Shown here: positions 26,269 through 38,029 of the stretch, one piece after another
Layout of the letters: every line of letters starts with the position of its first letter
How positions within the stretch are numbered: position 1 is the stretch's first letter
Source: Whitmania pigra
Taxonomy: Eukaryota; Annelida; Clitellata; Hirudinida; Haemopidae
Direction of reading: 5' to 3'
Length of the DNA: 64,000 nt
Assembly (NCBI GenBank): GCA_021613335.1
Contig: JAJTWR010000481.1
Span: forward strand, 2,872,501 to 2,936,500
Position numbers and translations under genes: made by a program
The notes under the pieces: generated by a model
The model's database searches: none
Told to the model about the DNA's origin: nothing
What the model saw: the letters and a program-made list of their open reading frames with translations, nothing else

Positions 26269-26276
26269 TATAAATA
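26269..26276 (+). promoter_or_regulatory. TATA box candidate for the lectin-PAN gene
   Basis: TATAAATA lies 41 bp before the ATG at 26310, placing a start site near 26300 and giving a very short 5' leader. Position and match to consensus support a core promoter. It depends on the proposed first mini-exon being right. Confidence 0.4.
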
Positions 26277-26309
26277 TGGGCTCGGGAGAGTTGTTTTAGT
26301 ATTTTAGTG

Positions 26310-28440
26310 ATGGTTTTGATGACTGGTTTCTGAGGGTTTCCTGCGGTTTTTAGTCTAAGATTTTAGCTTGTTAATTAAAGCTTTAGTTCCAATTCCTTGT
26401 TTCTGGTGAAGAACTGGTGTTGGTGATGGCAGCGGTACTACCTGTTAGGGGCGTCGAGTGAAGAACATGACAGCCTCTTTTCCAGCTCTTTCAAAGGTTA
26501 GATCGATGAGAACTAAGTAGCAATTGTCTACAGGAGGCAAAGCCTCTCGTAAGTCATATTCATTAGACATGCGAACGTCTGCATTAAAAAGATTTATATT
26601 TCTCAGAAATGCAAGCAAATGCATTACTAAAACTTCAGAAACAGTTCAGAAATAATCTTTGAAATTGTAACTAACAATTCGTCAAAATTCTCTTCATGAA
26701 GTTCTCTTCGCTTCTGCATATTGATGAATATGAGTAAGTTGTAATGATTCATCCATTGCACTTGAACTTGAGGTCAAACTTTCCATCATTAATGAATGAT
26801 TAATTTAAATTGATTAAAATGAAGTTTATGAAATTAAAATAAATACCGGTTTTAAACGTTCGCAGTCATCATGTCTATTGTCGAATCTTCTGAAATCAAC
26901 ATAGCTTTTGGAAAATGGGTTTGGTGCAGTTCAAGCCCTCTTCCATTCAAAGAATTCTTGATTTTGGACGGAAACTTAGGTGGGAATAGTTACTTTTCAT
27001 CGGCAAGTGGTGGTTTCCAATGGCTTATGGTCGAGCTTTTTTGGAGATATCGGATCAATAAAATCGTTGTAACGAATCAGGATTCAAATTTTGGTAAGTA
27101 ACATTTGTTAAAATCAACGATAAGACTTGTATTTTGCAAAGATCTCATAAATGTAGTCACGATTTTAGATGACATACATGTCGCAGTCGATGATGGAGCA
27201 TTTAATATATCAAAGAACATAGAATCACTAAAGACCATTTGCAAGAGAGAACCAGCAAATCTTAAACCTAAGACAACGGCTTACAATTGCGAACAAAGTA
27301 TCGGTAACTTCGTGATAGTCCTACAAAAAGGTAATGTTACCGAACCTCTTGTTTTGTACGAAGTTGAAGCTTACGGAATCTGGGCAGAAAGTTTGGCTTT
27401 ATTTTATAGTTTGTCTTAACAATGATATTTTATAAAACCGTTAATCATACTTAAAATTAATTCATCACTTGATTAATCACTATTCCAGATTATCCAGAAA
27501 TGCCAAACGTGCTTCTAAACAACGACATTCGTGCCAGTGCCGCTACTGCCAATATGCATCTTGAGTATTTAGTGGACGGCATAAGAATTCCACTTAGTTG
27601 CGATGAGATAATGGAAGGAAGATATGGTAACAACTGGTTCAAAGTAGATATGGGGAAACCTTACTATATCGATTATGTTGCTTACACAATAAGACCAACC
27701 ACATTCGGTAAACATCAAATATTATCTTTCTACTACTATTGTAAACCATTTAAGTTTAGAAAGTTTAATGTTTAGAAATGTTCTGACGTTTTTATTCTAA
27801 AATATTTCAAGTTTAATATTGACTTGCTTGCAGCCAGCGCAAGACCTAACAATTTCATGGTTGGATTCAGCGAATCCGATTTCACTTCTCTCATTCGTGG
27901 TAATTATCCTCTCTGTGGTCAGTACCAAGGTGCAATTGTGCAAGGGGGCAGAGTCACGATGAAGTGCAATGCCAACCTGCCCGCCTACAGATATTTCATC
28001 ATTCAGCAACCCAACGGAACTGCCGATGGATATTTTAGTGCTTGTGAACTCGAAGCATACCCCGCATCCAGCACTGTTGGTAAGGCTATTATTTATTTTT
28101 GAAGAAAAACTCCAAAAGTTGGCTTTTTTTCTAAATTTGTTTTATAAATAAAATTAGTTTATTCGCACTTTATTAATCCTCTTCTCCAGGCAAAATGTGG
28201 AAGAACAAGGAAGCAATGTTGCTAACCAATTATACTATTTCAACGATACACAGCTCACGACCAGCGGATTGCGTGTTTCACTGCTTCATGCTTGGATTTC
28301 ATGAATGCGATTCTTTCAACTTCAACCTAAAAATGAAGGAATGCCAACTGAACAAACACAGAAATGGCATTCTCTCCCAAAAGCTTATTCCACATACCGA
28401 TTGGTCATTCTATACTTCAGAGTACCTTGTCAGTGGCTGA
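26310..28440 (+). CDS. Secreted-type protein: two discoidin/F-type-lectin-like domains plus PAN
   Basis: Six exons are proposed: 26310-26325, 26866-27093, 27169-27390, 27489-27707, 27834-28079 and 28190-28440, giving 393 residues. Every intron is phase 1, as in shuffled extracellular modules. Residues about 14-152 and 158-306 are F5/8C or fucolectin (FTP)-like: NIAFGK at the first start, NWFKVDMGKPYYIDYV in the second, and endings VLYEVEAYG and SACELEAYP. Residues about 312-392 form a PAN/apple domain with cysteines in CVFHCFMLGFHECDSFNF and KECQLNK. The family binds carbohydrate or protein ligands outside cells. The canonical fucose-binding RxDG motif is not seen, so sugar binding is open. 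The 16-nt first exon is the weakest part; it yields MVLMTVIMSIV, a short hydrophobic start that could act as signal peptide. The donor of exon 3 (AAA/GTTTGG) is also weak. Confidence 0.78.
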
Positions 28441-28605
28441 AAAATTCATTAACAAAGACATTCAAACATTTCACAAAATTGGGGATGTTCTTGTTGTTAA
28501 CTAAAGACAATTTTAATTGTTTGAAAACAATCTTTAGAATGTTATTGGTTTGTTAACATTGATACAGCAAATCTATTCAAACCAATAATTTAAATTATAA
28601 ATTAA

Positions 28606-28871
28606 TCAAAAAATAAATATAATGCTCAATATTCTATTGTGCCTCGCTTTTAGTTTCATGACCATCAAAGCTCGTATCATCGCTGCATCAGTCAGTCCTT
28701 CACCATCCATTCGTTTGTTTTTGCGGATTTTAAGGTCCATGCTTATCCCCATTTCTGAGCAGAGTTTTTTGGATTCGTCTATTGCACTGTCCGTCATTTT
28801 TCTATTTTTTAATTTTTAAATAAAATGCCGCCTCTTGGCACTTGCCGCCCTCCCCCTTTGGTACGCCATTG
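28606..28871 (-). mobile_element. hAT-like fragment with one recognisable terminus
   Basis: Read on the minus strand from 28871, the sequence starts CAATGGCGTACCAAAGGGGG, close to the CAGTGGCGTA-type terminus of one hAT group. Downstream a frame (28797-28606) encodes DESKKLCSEMGISMDLKIRK and then NKRMDGEGLTDAAM, resembling the linker region of some hAT transposases. No second terminus or target duplication was found, so this is a truncated copy. Confidence 0.4.
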
Positions 28872-29719
28872 CCTCCACATATACATTTCATGCGTGGTTT
28901 GTATGGTTGAGCTCACAAAATTATAATATTTGACATATGACATATTGCAATTACTGATGTGGAGAATAAACAATATTTATTAATGCTAAAATTATAACTT
29001 TTTAAATATTGTATTTTTTAATTCTATAATTTATAAATTCTGTAATTTAGAAATTATCTTTGCTGAATAGCTTTTCAATTTGTTTGGGACACTTGTCTGC
29101 ATCTTGTTTGACTTAGCACATGTCACAAGACTATATTTAAATATAATCTTCTCCCTTCTGAAAACATAAACGAAACAGATATTGCAAAGTATTGCTTTGC
29201 ATCATCAATTAACATTCTTGGCAGTGCCTGATTTACCCAGGTGCATAATGTTGGTAAAATCGCTAGTCCCGCCCGGCAGCTATTCAGATTTCGCAACTAC
29301 ATCTATGTAAATCACTTCGAAATTTTGTTCTTGGGTTGATGCTGGCCCTTTTTTGGTAGAGCCTCTAGTGCAGTATCTTGACCATGCCTAAATCCAGGGC
29401 TACATAACTGTATTTATAGGTATATCACCAAAGTGAATAAACATGGAAAAAGAAACACATTTAAACAAAAGCGCTTTGTGATTTTTACCATGGATCCATT
29501 GTGTTTAATTTCGTAGAATCTTAGAATGTCGTAACTGTACGTTTTTATGTTTGTTACAATTGCGGTTTTTAAATTAAAAATTTATATTTGTGAAATATAA
29601 AATAATTTTAAAAGTTGTTCTAAAATAAACCTCAGCAGTATCAGTAGTTTTTGGTTACATCTAGATTACTGGCAGTTTTGTGTTTACAGCATCGGTTGGA
29701 GCTTGCATTATTCGTGAAA
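28872..29719. other. Intergenic; possible MITE and ADRM1 promoter region
   Basis: GCAGTGCCTGATTTACCCAG near 29221 and, on the other strand, CCCTGGATTTAGGCATGG near 29400 are loosely inverted and could bound a 180-bp MITE, but no target duplication was seen. The last 200 bp before 29720 should contain the ADRM1 promoter; no TATA box is evident. Confidence 0.3.
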
Positions 29720-32180
29720 ATGTCGACCAGCGGAGCACTGTTTGGAAGTACTGCCTCTAGGGGGCAAAACAAGCATTTGGTGGAGTTTAAGGCTGGAAAA
29801 TTGAATTTGAGAGGTAACATGGTGATTCCTGATAAGAGGAAAGGTCTCGTCTACGTCTATCAGTCTGATGATCACCTCATGCATTTGTGCTGGAAGGATC
29901 GTCAGAAGGGAACAGTTGAAGATGTGGGTTCAGTTTGTTCGCAATTGTAACTAAAGCAAGAATACATCAGTGCATTATGAGAGTTTGAATAAGGCTAAAA
30001 CTGAAAAACATAGATTGGTTATAATCAACTATTAGTATAGATTTTTAGTATGGCGAATCATTTTATATTGTTATGGTTTGGTCATTTGTGTGAAATTAAT
30101 GATATTAAAGTTTTGCCATTATAAAATGATAGTTGGCTGAAGAAAATCATTATTCTGTGCAAATGAATTTTGATGCATAAAAATATTGCCTTGAATGTCT
30201 TGCACTATAGTCAATTAAAATGTGTTCTGCTGCTTTTGATGTTTGTATTTGACGTTTTGAATGCCTCATGCATCCGGTTCTAAGGTGAAGGTACTGCAAC
30301 TGCTCTGCCGCTCGTACTTTGCCCGAGGGTGCTCCATGTTGTACTTCAACTTGTATATTAATTAGTCTTCATTTGAACTATTATGGAATTTCCAGGACCT
30401 CATCATTTTTCCCGACGACATTGAATACAAGCACGTGCCCCAGTGTACAACGGGAAGAGTTTATCTTCTCAAGTTCAAGTCGAACAGCAAGAAGATGTTC
30501 TTCTGGATGCAGGTTATTATTTAGATTATTAACTTGAGCAGTTATTTTAATTAATATAATTAGTAACACACCATTTAATGGTTTAGCTAAGTTTCTTGTT
30601 GGAGCCATGCTTATTTTTATTTTTGTCACAGGAATCTAAACCTGATAAGGACAACGAGTTGTGGGGAAAGTTGAATGAATACTTGAGCAACCCACCCACT
30701 CCTTCCTCTAGCAGAAGCATCATTCCTCCTGAATTGGCTGCCAGCCTCGGAAGTGAGTTAAAAATGTTTGACATGATTGTTTACATTGTCTCCGATGCTG
30801 TCTATGCTTATGGTGCTATGTAAATTAAGTTACAACTTTTATGAAGATGATGCCTCCAATTATGATCAAGATATTTTTTAAACTTTTGGTCTAGGTGACA
30901 GCGCTGACATTCAGAACCTGCTCGGAAACATGGATCCTCAGCAGATGATGAGACTGATCACTGGCATGGGCAACATGACCTCGCTGATTGGGAGTCGTTC
31001 CACTTCGAGCATGTCATCTTCAGACTCCAATCCGTAAGAATTTAATCAAATTAAAAGTTTAGCGAACTATAATTTTGTAATATTGATTACCATTGCACTT
31101 AGTAAACATTAAGAGGATTATGAATTTTTTAATTTTATTCAATTGTGAAATCTCAAATGCTAAGACTGCTTATATTTTTTACTAGGCCTTCCAGGTTGTC
31201 CTCGAGCACTGGCGTTCGAGCTGCCTCCGAGAGTTCGCCTCAGACCACCACGACCACGACCGCTTCTGCGGCTCAACCGGCCGTTGCCACTACCACCACT
31301 GCAGCCCCTGAAGCTGCATCGACGTTGGGCCAGCAGCCCAAGGATGGCGAGAAGAGCTTCACACCGATCATCCAACTGAGAGATCTTCAGGACATTCTCT
31401 CCAATTTTCATGGCATGTTTAGTTCTTATTTTCCACTATTGCATTCATCGGATCAACCTGAGAATGTTTTGTACAATTTGTAGATCCAGAGAACACTGAA
31501 AGAATAGAAGAGAGTAAGTTCAGTATTTCAAATATTTATTCTCCTTGTAATACATTTTTTTTAGCAGTTTTGTTAAACGTTCTTTTGTTTCGTTCAGTCG
31601 ACCTCATGAGAACCATCACCCCCGATGTCCTCTTGCCTCTGCTTGCCGATCCGAAAATCCAGGAGCGTCTCGTTCCCTTCCTGCCCGAAGGAGAATCTGT
31701 GCCTAAAACTCTGGAGGAATTGAAGGAAAATATTGAATCTCCACAGTTTAAACAGGTTATTTGAGATTTTATTTGTCACTCAGATCCAGGCTTTTCAATC
31801 TTGTGCACATTGGTTTCTTAATGTTTAATTTATTATTTGCAATATTAGCTGATACCGCATGTTTACCTTTTGATGTATTACATTGTTGAGGATTTCATAA
31901 GTTTCATTACAAATTTACCATCAACAAATAATGTTTCAGACTCTGAGAGGTTTCTGTAATGCTCTCTTGTCTGGCCAACTTGGACCTCTGATTGGTCAAT
32001 TCAATCTTGGTCAGGAAGCTGTTGAAGCTGCCAACAGAGGAGGTAAGAAATTGATTTAAAATTTTAGAGTGTGCTTTAAGTAGTTTCTAGAACTTTACTA
32101 ATCGTAATTACATTGTCTCTGTTGTAGATGTTGTTGCCTTTGCAAAGGCTTTGCAGAAGCATTGCAAGAAAGATGAATAG
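29720..32180 (+). CDS. ADRM1: Proteasomal ubiquitin receptor ADRM1/Rpn13
   Basis: Rpn13 binds ubiquitin chains at the 19S cap of the proteasome and recruits the deubiquitinase UCHL5. Nine exons are supported: 29720-29923, 30396-30512, 30632-30752, 30895-31033, 31186-31412, 31484-31513, 31598-31755, 31940-32042 and 32128-32180, giving 383 residues with phases that agree throughout. Residues about 15-125 are the N-terminal Pru domain: [25 protein letters not shown], the ubiquitin-binding loop [10 protein letters not shown] and KKMFFWMQ. A Ser/Thr/Ala-rich linker follows. The C-terminal DEUBAD domain, about 270-375, includes [31 protein letters not shown] and [20 protein letters not shown]. The protein stops at HCKKDE, lacking most of the acidic tail of the human protein. 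The junction after exon 5 is ambiguous: a GC donor at 31413 or a weak GT donor at 31422; both keep the frame. Confidence 0.95.
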
Positions 32181-32226
32181 ATACCAGTCTTTGAATGTGA
32201 ACGTGACGAGCATTAATCATTTGACC

Positions 32227-32232
32227 AATAAA
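32227..32232 (+). terminator. AATAAA polyadenylation signal of ADRM1
   Basis: AATAAA occurs 47 nt after the ADRM1 stop codon, at a normal distance for a short 3' UTR. Confidence 0.7.
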
Positions 32233-32589
32233 AACATAATCTTTGCATCTAGCTGGTCTTAAAAGAATTACGATCTAGCAATGACACACAATGTAACAAT
32301 TGTTTTGCCAAATCTATTGATTCGAATAAATGCTGAGAAAATAAATGTCTCCTGATATTCACTTGTGATTTGGAGTTTTGGCAGTTCAGCATCTGAATTG
32401 TAGATTGCAATAAATGGTGATTGGTTTAAAATAGCTGCAATTGGTGAGGATTTTTGGCTCAGTTTTATCGGTTGGGTATCAAAATTTAAAATTAGCAGGA
32501 ACAAAAATGCATGAGAATATAATGGATTTTTTTTCTAGACTTTCAGCTTGAAATTTTGTAACCGAGAAATTTTGTGAATGACGTTTGAG

Positions 32590-33675
32590 CAATGTTGCCA
32601 TAAGTACTCCAAAAATGTGCTTAAGTATAAGTACAAAGTACGTGGGGCTGAAGGTACTTATAAGTATTTTTGAATGTACTTAAGTATAAAGTACAAGTAT
32701 TTTTGGATGTACTTAAGTATAAAGTATAAGTATTTTTGGGGACCTTCACTGATCAGAAATAATGTTCATTATCTTCAATACAATGTTAATAAAAGTATAA
32801 CAGAAGTTATATTTATCAATCAAATTGTTTATTATTCTTTAAAAGAAGCAATGTCTTAAAATATTTGTTGCAGAGTCTGTTACACTGAGGAGTCAATACA
32901 AGACCAGCTTGACTGAATAGTCTTTCAACTGGTGCAGATGATAGTTTTATTGAACTGAAATACTATCTTTGACTGCTGGATATCTAGAAATATTATGGTG
33001 TGTAATGTTGGAAGAATGAAACCAAAATATGCTCCAGCTGTGTCTTCTTGTAAATTGTCTAGAGATTGTGCAATTGGTCTCATTACTTGAGAGCTGAACT
33101 TTGGCAGCTACAAGCGTTCCATCACGATATTAAGTTTGTCCTTCATATCATAGATGGCTCTGTAACTGTCAAATTCAGAGTTCCAACGAGTTGAGTTTGG
33201 CTTAGGTATTGTTCTCCCAAGTATATCAAACACAGCTTCAGCATTTTTTTAACTCTAATGTGACGCATTGCTATGGAACATTTGCCAGCCACTGAACGAC
33301 ACATTCGCTTGAAAGTCGCATCATTTGCCAGTGCTTTATTGGCTTTCGAAACGTTCAAATAGTTCGGCCATCTTCAACAAATGAGAACAATCGATGATAC
33401 AAAGAGAACAAAGGAAACAAGGAGACAGGCATGTAGTAAAGGAAACGCCAAACATTAGAAATCAATTCATAAGCACTTTTATTTAAAAAAAGAAAATTTA
33501 AAAGTACTTGGCTGTGATTAAAATGTACTTACTAATAAGTACATCCAAAATGTATTTAAAGTACAACTTTAGTAGCTAAGTACTAAGTACACACTCGTGA
33601 AAGGACTTAAGTATAAATACTCAAGTACAACAAATGTACTTACGTACACGAGCACTTAAGTTTTCGGCCTCACTG
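32590..33675 (-). mobile_element. Tol2-like hAT element, copy 2, with TIRs and 8-bp target duplication
   Basis: The left end CAATGTTGCC and the complement of the right end CAGTGAGGCC form short terminal inverted repeats. Flanking 8-mers CGTTTGAG (32582-32589) and CATTTGAG (33676-33683) differ at one base. Both subterminal regions (32610-32740 and 33500-33660) are packed with AAGTACTT and TACTTAAGTA motifs, and the string AGTATTTTTGGGGACCTTCACT resembles the subterminal region of medaka Tol2 as I remember it. The minus strand carries transposase fragments. At 1086 bp it is an internally deleted, dead copy. Confidence 0.85.
32829..33380 (-). pseudogene. Broken Tol2-like hAT transposase in copy 2
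   Basis: On the minus strand the frames encode IPKPNSTRWNSEFDSY and AIYDMKDKLNIVMERL followed by a stop, then RPIAQSLDNLQEDTAGAYF, and finally SSAPVERLFSQAG and LTPQCNRLCNKYFKTLL near 32830-32945. The last block is nearly identical to the plus-strand copy at 24850-24968, so both derive from one family. Stops and frameshifts prevent function. The upstream BED-type and catalytic parts are missing. Confidence 0.8.
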
Positions 33676-33683
33676 CATTTGAG

Positions 33684-34159
33684 AGCCCTATCTAGTCTAG
33701 ATAATAAAATGCTTCTGTGCTTAACGACTATTAACATAGCATTATTTAGTTTTACATTTTAATGTGCAATCGCCTACTTGAAATTGTGTGCACATCCCCG
33801 TGTGTTTTTGCTTAAATTCTCAAAATGAGAGCAGTTCATTTTTGAGTGCTTAGGGATTTTGTCGCTTATATGGGGTTGGCATGATTTATGCTTAACCTGT
33901 TTTGTAGTGCCATTCCTTAACTCGATGATTTCATGTAACTAAATCGCGATAGCTCAATTTTAAGAATGCAACACTTTTGAGTAGACGAGTTACAAGGTTG
34001 CACTGGATAACTGCTTTTGGGATACTTTGTAGAGACCGTAAATGAACCAAGATTTGTTCTAAGGCATTATTTGGGCCTAATTTCTACATTGTTACGCGTC
34101 GTCCTTAGTTTTGAACGTTAACGGATTTAATCTAAATAACAGGGATATACGCAGCAAAG
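33684..34159. other. Upstream region of ABCB6 copy A
   Basis: Unique sequence between the hAT element and the first ABCB6 ATG. No TATA box at a fitting distance was seen. It should contain the promoter and 5' UTR. Confidence 0.4.
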
Positions 34160-37107
34160 ATGGTCAGCTTTTGCGATCCCTATAGCAACTTGACTACAGC
34201 CTGGGTTGGGAAAGGATTTTCTCTTTGTTTTTTTTACTCTTTCTTCCCGACGTTGTTGGCCCTCACATCAGTACTGCTTGGTGGAGCCGAGTTGTATTAT
34301 TACAACAAATATGGCACAAGACTTGAGCCTTATAGATTATCAAAGTCGGTTCTATTTCCAGTTCAACTTTCTATCCCGGTTTTATTGGTTGTGGAAAGTT
34401 TAACGAGATTGTTTTTGGAAACGGCTATAGCAAATGAAGGAACACTTTATGGGTAGGTATGGTTGCATCTCTAGAGATATATTTTTCATTTATTATTTTA
34501 ATTTATTTTTCTATTCCAGATACCAGGTACTATGCACTTTTTTGACCACCATATCCTGGGTGGTGATTGGCACTGTAACTTATGTGGAGTGTCGATGGAC
34601 GTTGCCTTCCATACCAACGAGAGGTCACGGTTTGGTGATCCTCATATCCGTTTCTCTGGCTTTTATAATCGAGAACCTGACGTTTCTCTCGTACATGAGC
34701 AATCTCTGGTGGTTTACTAAGCGAAAGTAAGGATGTTTTAAGTAATAACAAGTTATGATTTATTCCGATCATTTTTTAGTTGCTAAAGAACCATTAGACA
34801 TCCTATTTATTTTGAAATGTATATTGTTTCCAGCAACTGCTTATTACCTTAAATTAGTGTGATAATAGGTTTTGATATATTTTCGTTTTGGAAATCGCAA
34901 AATTCTTTCAACTCTGGCAACTCAAATTCAGCATTGTAATATTTTCATTATCACCACCATCATCATCATCACCTTGACCTGATAACATTAAGCAGATGCC
35001 CATTGATGAACATGCAAGAGCAGGCATGGTGACCTAAATCATTTAGGTTAAATGAGCCAAAATTAAAAATCTATGAAAAAATAAAAATAAGCCTGAAATC
35101 GAATATGGCAAATAAAGTCTATCCATGTTTTTTTTCTGGTCTTATAAATTATATTTTTGCAATGATATGTTAATGTATAATTGTTAATTGTAAATGTTAC
35201 TTGTATAATGAAAGACTTGTATAATGTTATGTAATCACAGTCTTTTGCCAAGTTTTTGACCCATGCAGAACATCCTATGCCATATTTTAATTTATTTACT
35301 TTTGTTTATATCTCAATCACATCATCTCTTTTAAAACTCACTAACAACAAATTCTTGATTAATAAAGCGATGATAACAAATTTTTTTAAATGATAAATTT
35401 TTACCACACAAAACTTCAGTAATATTCGGTAATATATTGCGGCATCTCTGGCATCGTGATAATCTTTGCAACTGTGGAATCTAAATTTTCAAATTTTTCT
35501 GGATTTGTTTTCTGGAGATGAAATTTGATCCTTTTGACAACTAAGCTTAGAAGCCTGGCTACACTTAACAATCAAACTGCCACAACCTGGTTTCTGGCTA
35601 GTCTGTTGTAATTCAACTAATTGCTGCACAAACAGACATGTTTTAGAAACAAACAAGGTTTTGCTTAGAGTCGGTCACAAAGTTAAACAAAGTTAGAATA
35701 GATGCATTTTTCTCCTTATTCAGTACATCATATACTCTTCCGGTGATCTTAGAATTTTTATTAATTATAAAAATCATTGATCTGAGAATTTACATTAATT
35801 TCAACTTCTTCATGACAAATCATTGACCTGACCATTTATTCAGCACTCATAACAACATCAGCCTGGGTTTGTTCGTGGTGAGATATGCACTGGTGGCCCT
35901 CTCTTTCTTCTTCGCCATAGCAGCTCCCGGGACCATGAAGACCCGACATCTGAGACTCAACGCACAAGAAGATGATGTCAGTGTTTAATGTCTTCATTTT
36001 TCTCCTTATGAACTTAAGCGATGATGACATTTGTACTAATTTTAATCTGAGGGAATTTTTGATTAATGTGTTAAATTATATTATACATTAGCATGTTAGA
36101 ACTGACAGTATTATTTCTTTGACTAAAGCAAAACTACAAGTGTCTAATCTAATCTAATCAGATGATTTACAAAGATTTTGTAACTCTTGTAAGCACATTA
36201 AGTGACATTAAAGATATTTTAACTGCACATGATGTCCGAAATAACATTAGATTATTGACAGCTAGTAAATTTTTCAAAGTATTAATAATTATTATTATTA
36301 ATTACTTTATGCTTTATCAATAATTATTATTAATGACTTTATGAAAGCAAAATCATCACTTTGACTTAATACTTATCAGCCCCTCTTAAGTCTAGACCGG
36401 CATTTAGTGAGACCAGTTGTCGAACCAGTAAGAAGATCGACCTGGGCTGGATTCAAAGAGAAGGTTGTCCTTCTTTGGCCTTTCATGTGGCCAGCGGGCA
36501 GCCTTCCTCTCCAGCTGTGCGTCTTTTTCTGCCTCCTTCTGCTTGCCGGAGGACGTGTCGTAAACCTGTTCTCGCCAATCTACTATAAGATGATCGGTCA
36601 GTTTCGTTGATTAAGTATTTAATATTTATGGACAATTAAAGCGGTTTATTTTTATTTTTTCAATTAATTCGATGTTTTACCAATCTAAGTTGGTTTTATT
36701 GTCTTCTGCATTTGTTTGACCTGTTTATTGATTTGTTTTGTTTGCGACAAATACATTGTTTGATCAGGCGTCTGCTTTAAGGAGCGACTCACAGTGACAT
36801 CGTAAAACTACTTATTGTTAGGCCTTGTTATGTTTATTTCTTATGCAGATGATTTTATTGTGTTGTGATATTTGAAATTGCTTAAATGTCTGATCAAATG
36901 AAGTTTTACAGGCTCACATATTCAACTTAATCTTAATTGTAATAACAATTTTAAAGATGGCATGTTTATATTTTACATTTCAAACTCATTTCCTTGATCA
37001 TTGAATGTTTCAAAGCTGAGAGGTATAATTAACTTATTATAATAATTGCATTATTACCATAATTATCATATTTATTATTGTCATCATCATCATTATTGTT
37101 ATTATTA

Positions 37108-37160
<53 letters not shown>

Positions 37161-37936
37161 GTTATTGTTATTGTTATTGTTATTATTGTTTCAGTTGATA
37201 GCCTGACAATCAGAAACGAGTCAACAGTGAGCAGCTCGAACAGCACGAATGGTCAGCAAGTTGGAACTTTGAAGTTCTCAGACCTCGAGTTCCGATGGGA
37301 CTACATCCTCATTTACGTCCTTCTCTGGTTTCTCCAGGGTGGAGGCACTGGTTGGCAAGCACTTTTAAATGTTTTTAAATGTGGAATGATTATTTACTCG
37401 CAATTACATGTGCTTGATAACTTGCTCGCTTTCAAACAGAAAGAAATTAATCATCAATTAACTTAAAATATTAAAATTTATGTACTTGTTTATCTTTGTT
37501 ATAATTGTTATCAATGTTGTGAAAGTGCATGGTTAGCAAATAACGAAACAAATGTTAATTATTTGTTGATGGATGTTATTAACTGTTATTTAATTATTAT
37601 TGAATGTTAATTATTTGTTGGTGGATGTTATTAACTGTTATTTAATTATTATTGAATGTTAATTATTTGTTGGTGGATGTTATTAACTGTTATTTAATTA
37701 TTATTGAATGTTAATGAATAGATTGATGAGTGTCGTTAGAATTGATACTATACTTAATTGATCAAGCATTTTTATATGTTTAGGTTCCATGGGTTTTCTC
37801 AACAATCTGAGGTCATTTTTGTGGACTTGGGTTCAACAGTACACCACCAGGTCGGTCGAGGTCAGACTCTTCAGTCATCTCCATGGGTGAGTTGGAAAAG
37901 AAAAATTTATTATTGTTGTTAATATTACAATTATAT

Positions 37937-37973
<37 letters not shown>

Positions 37974-37974
37974 G

Positions 37975-38029
<55 letters not shown>

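Noticed and set aside
27797..28009. 70-codon minus-strand frame opposite the lectin-PAN gene
   Set aside because: It is a shadow of the plus-strand exon 27834-28079, which has family resemblance and phase-matched splice sites.
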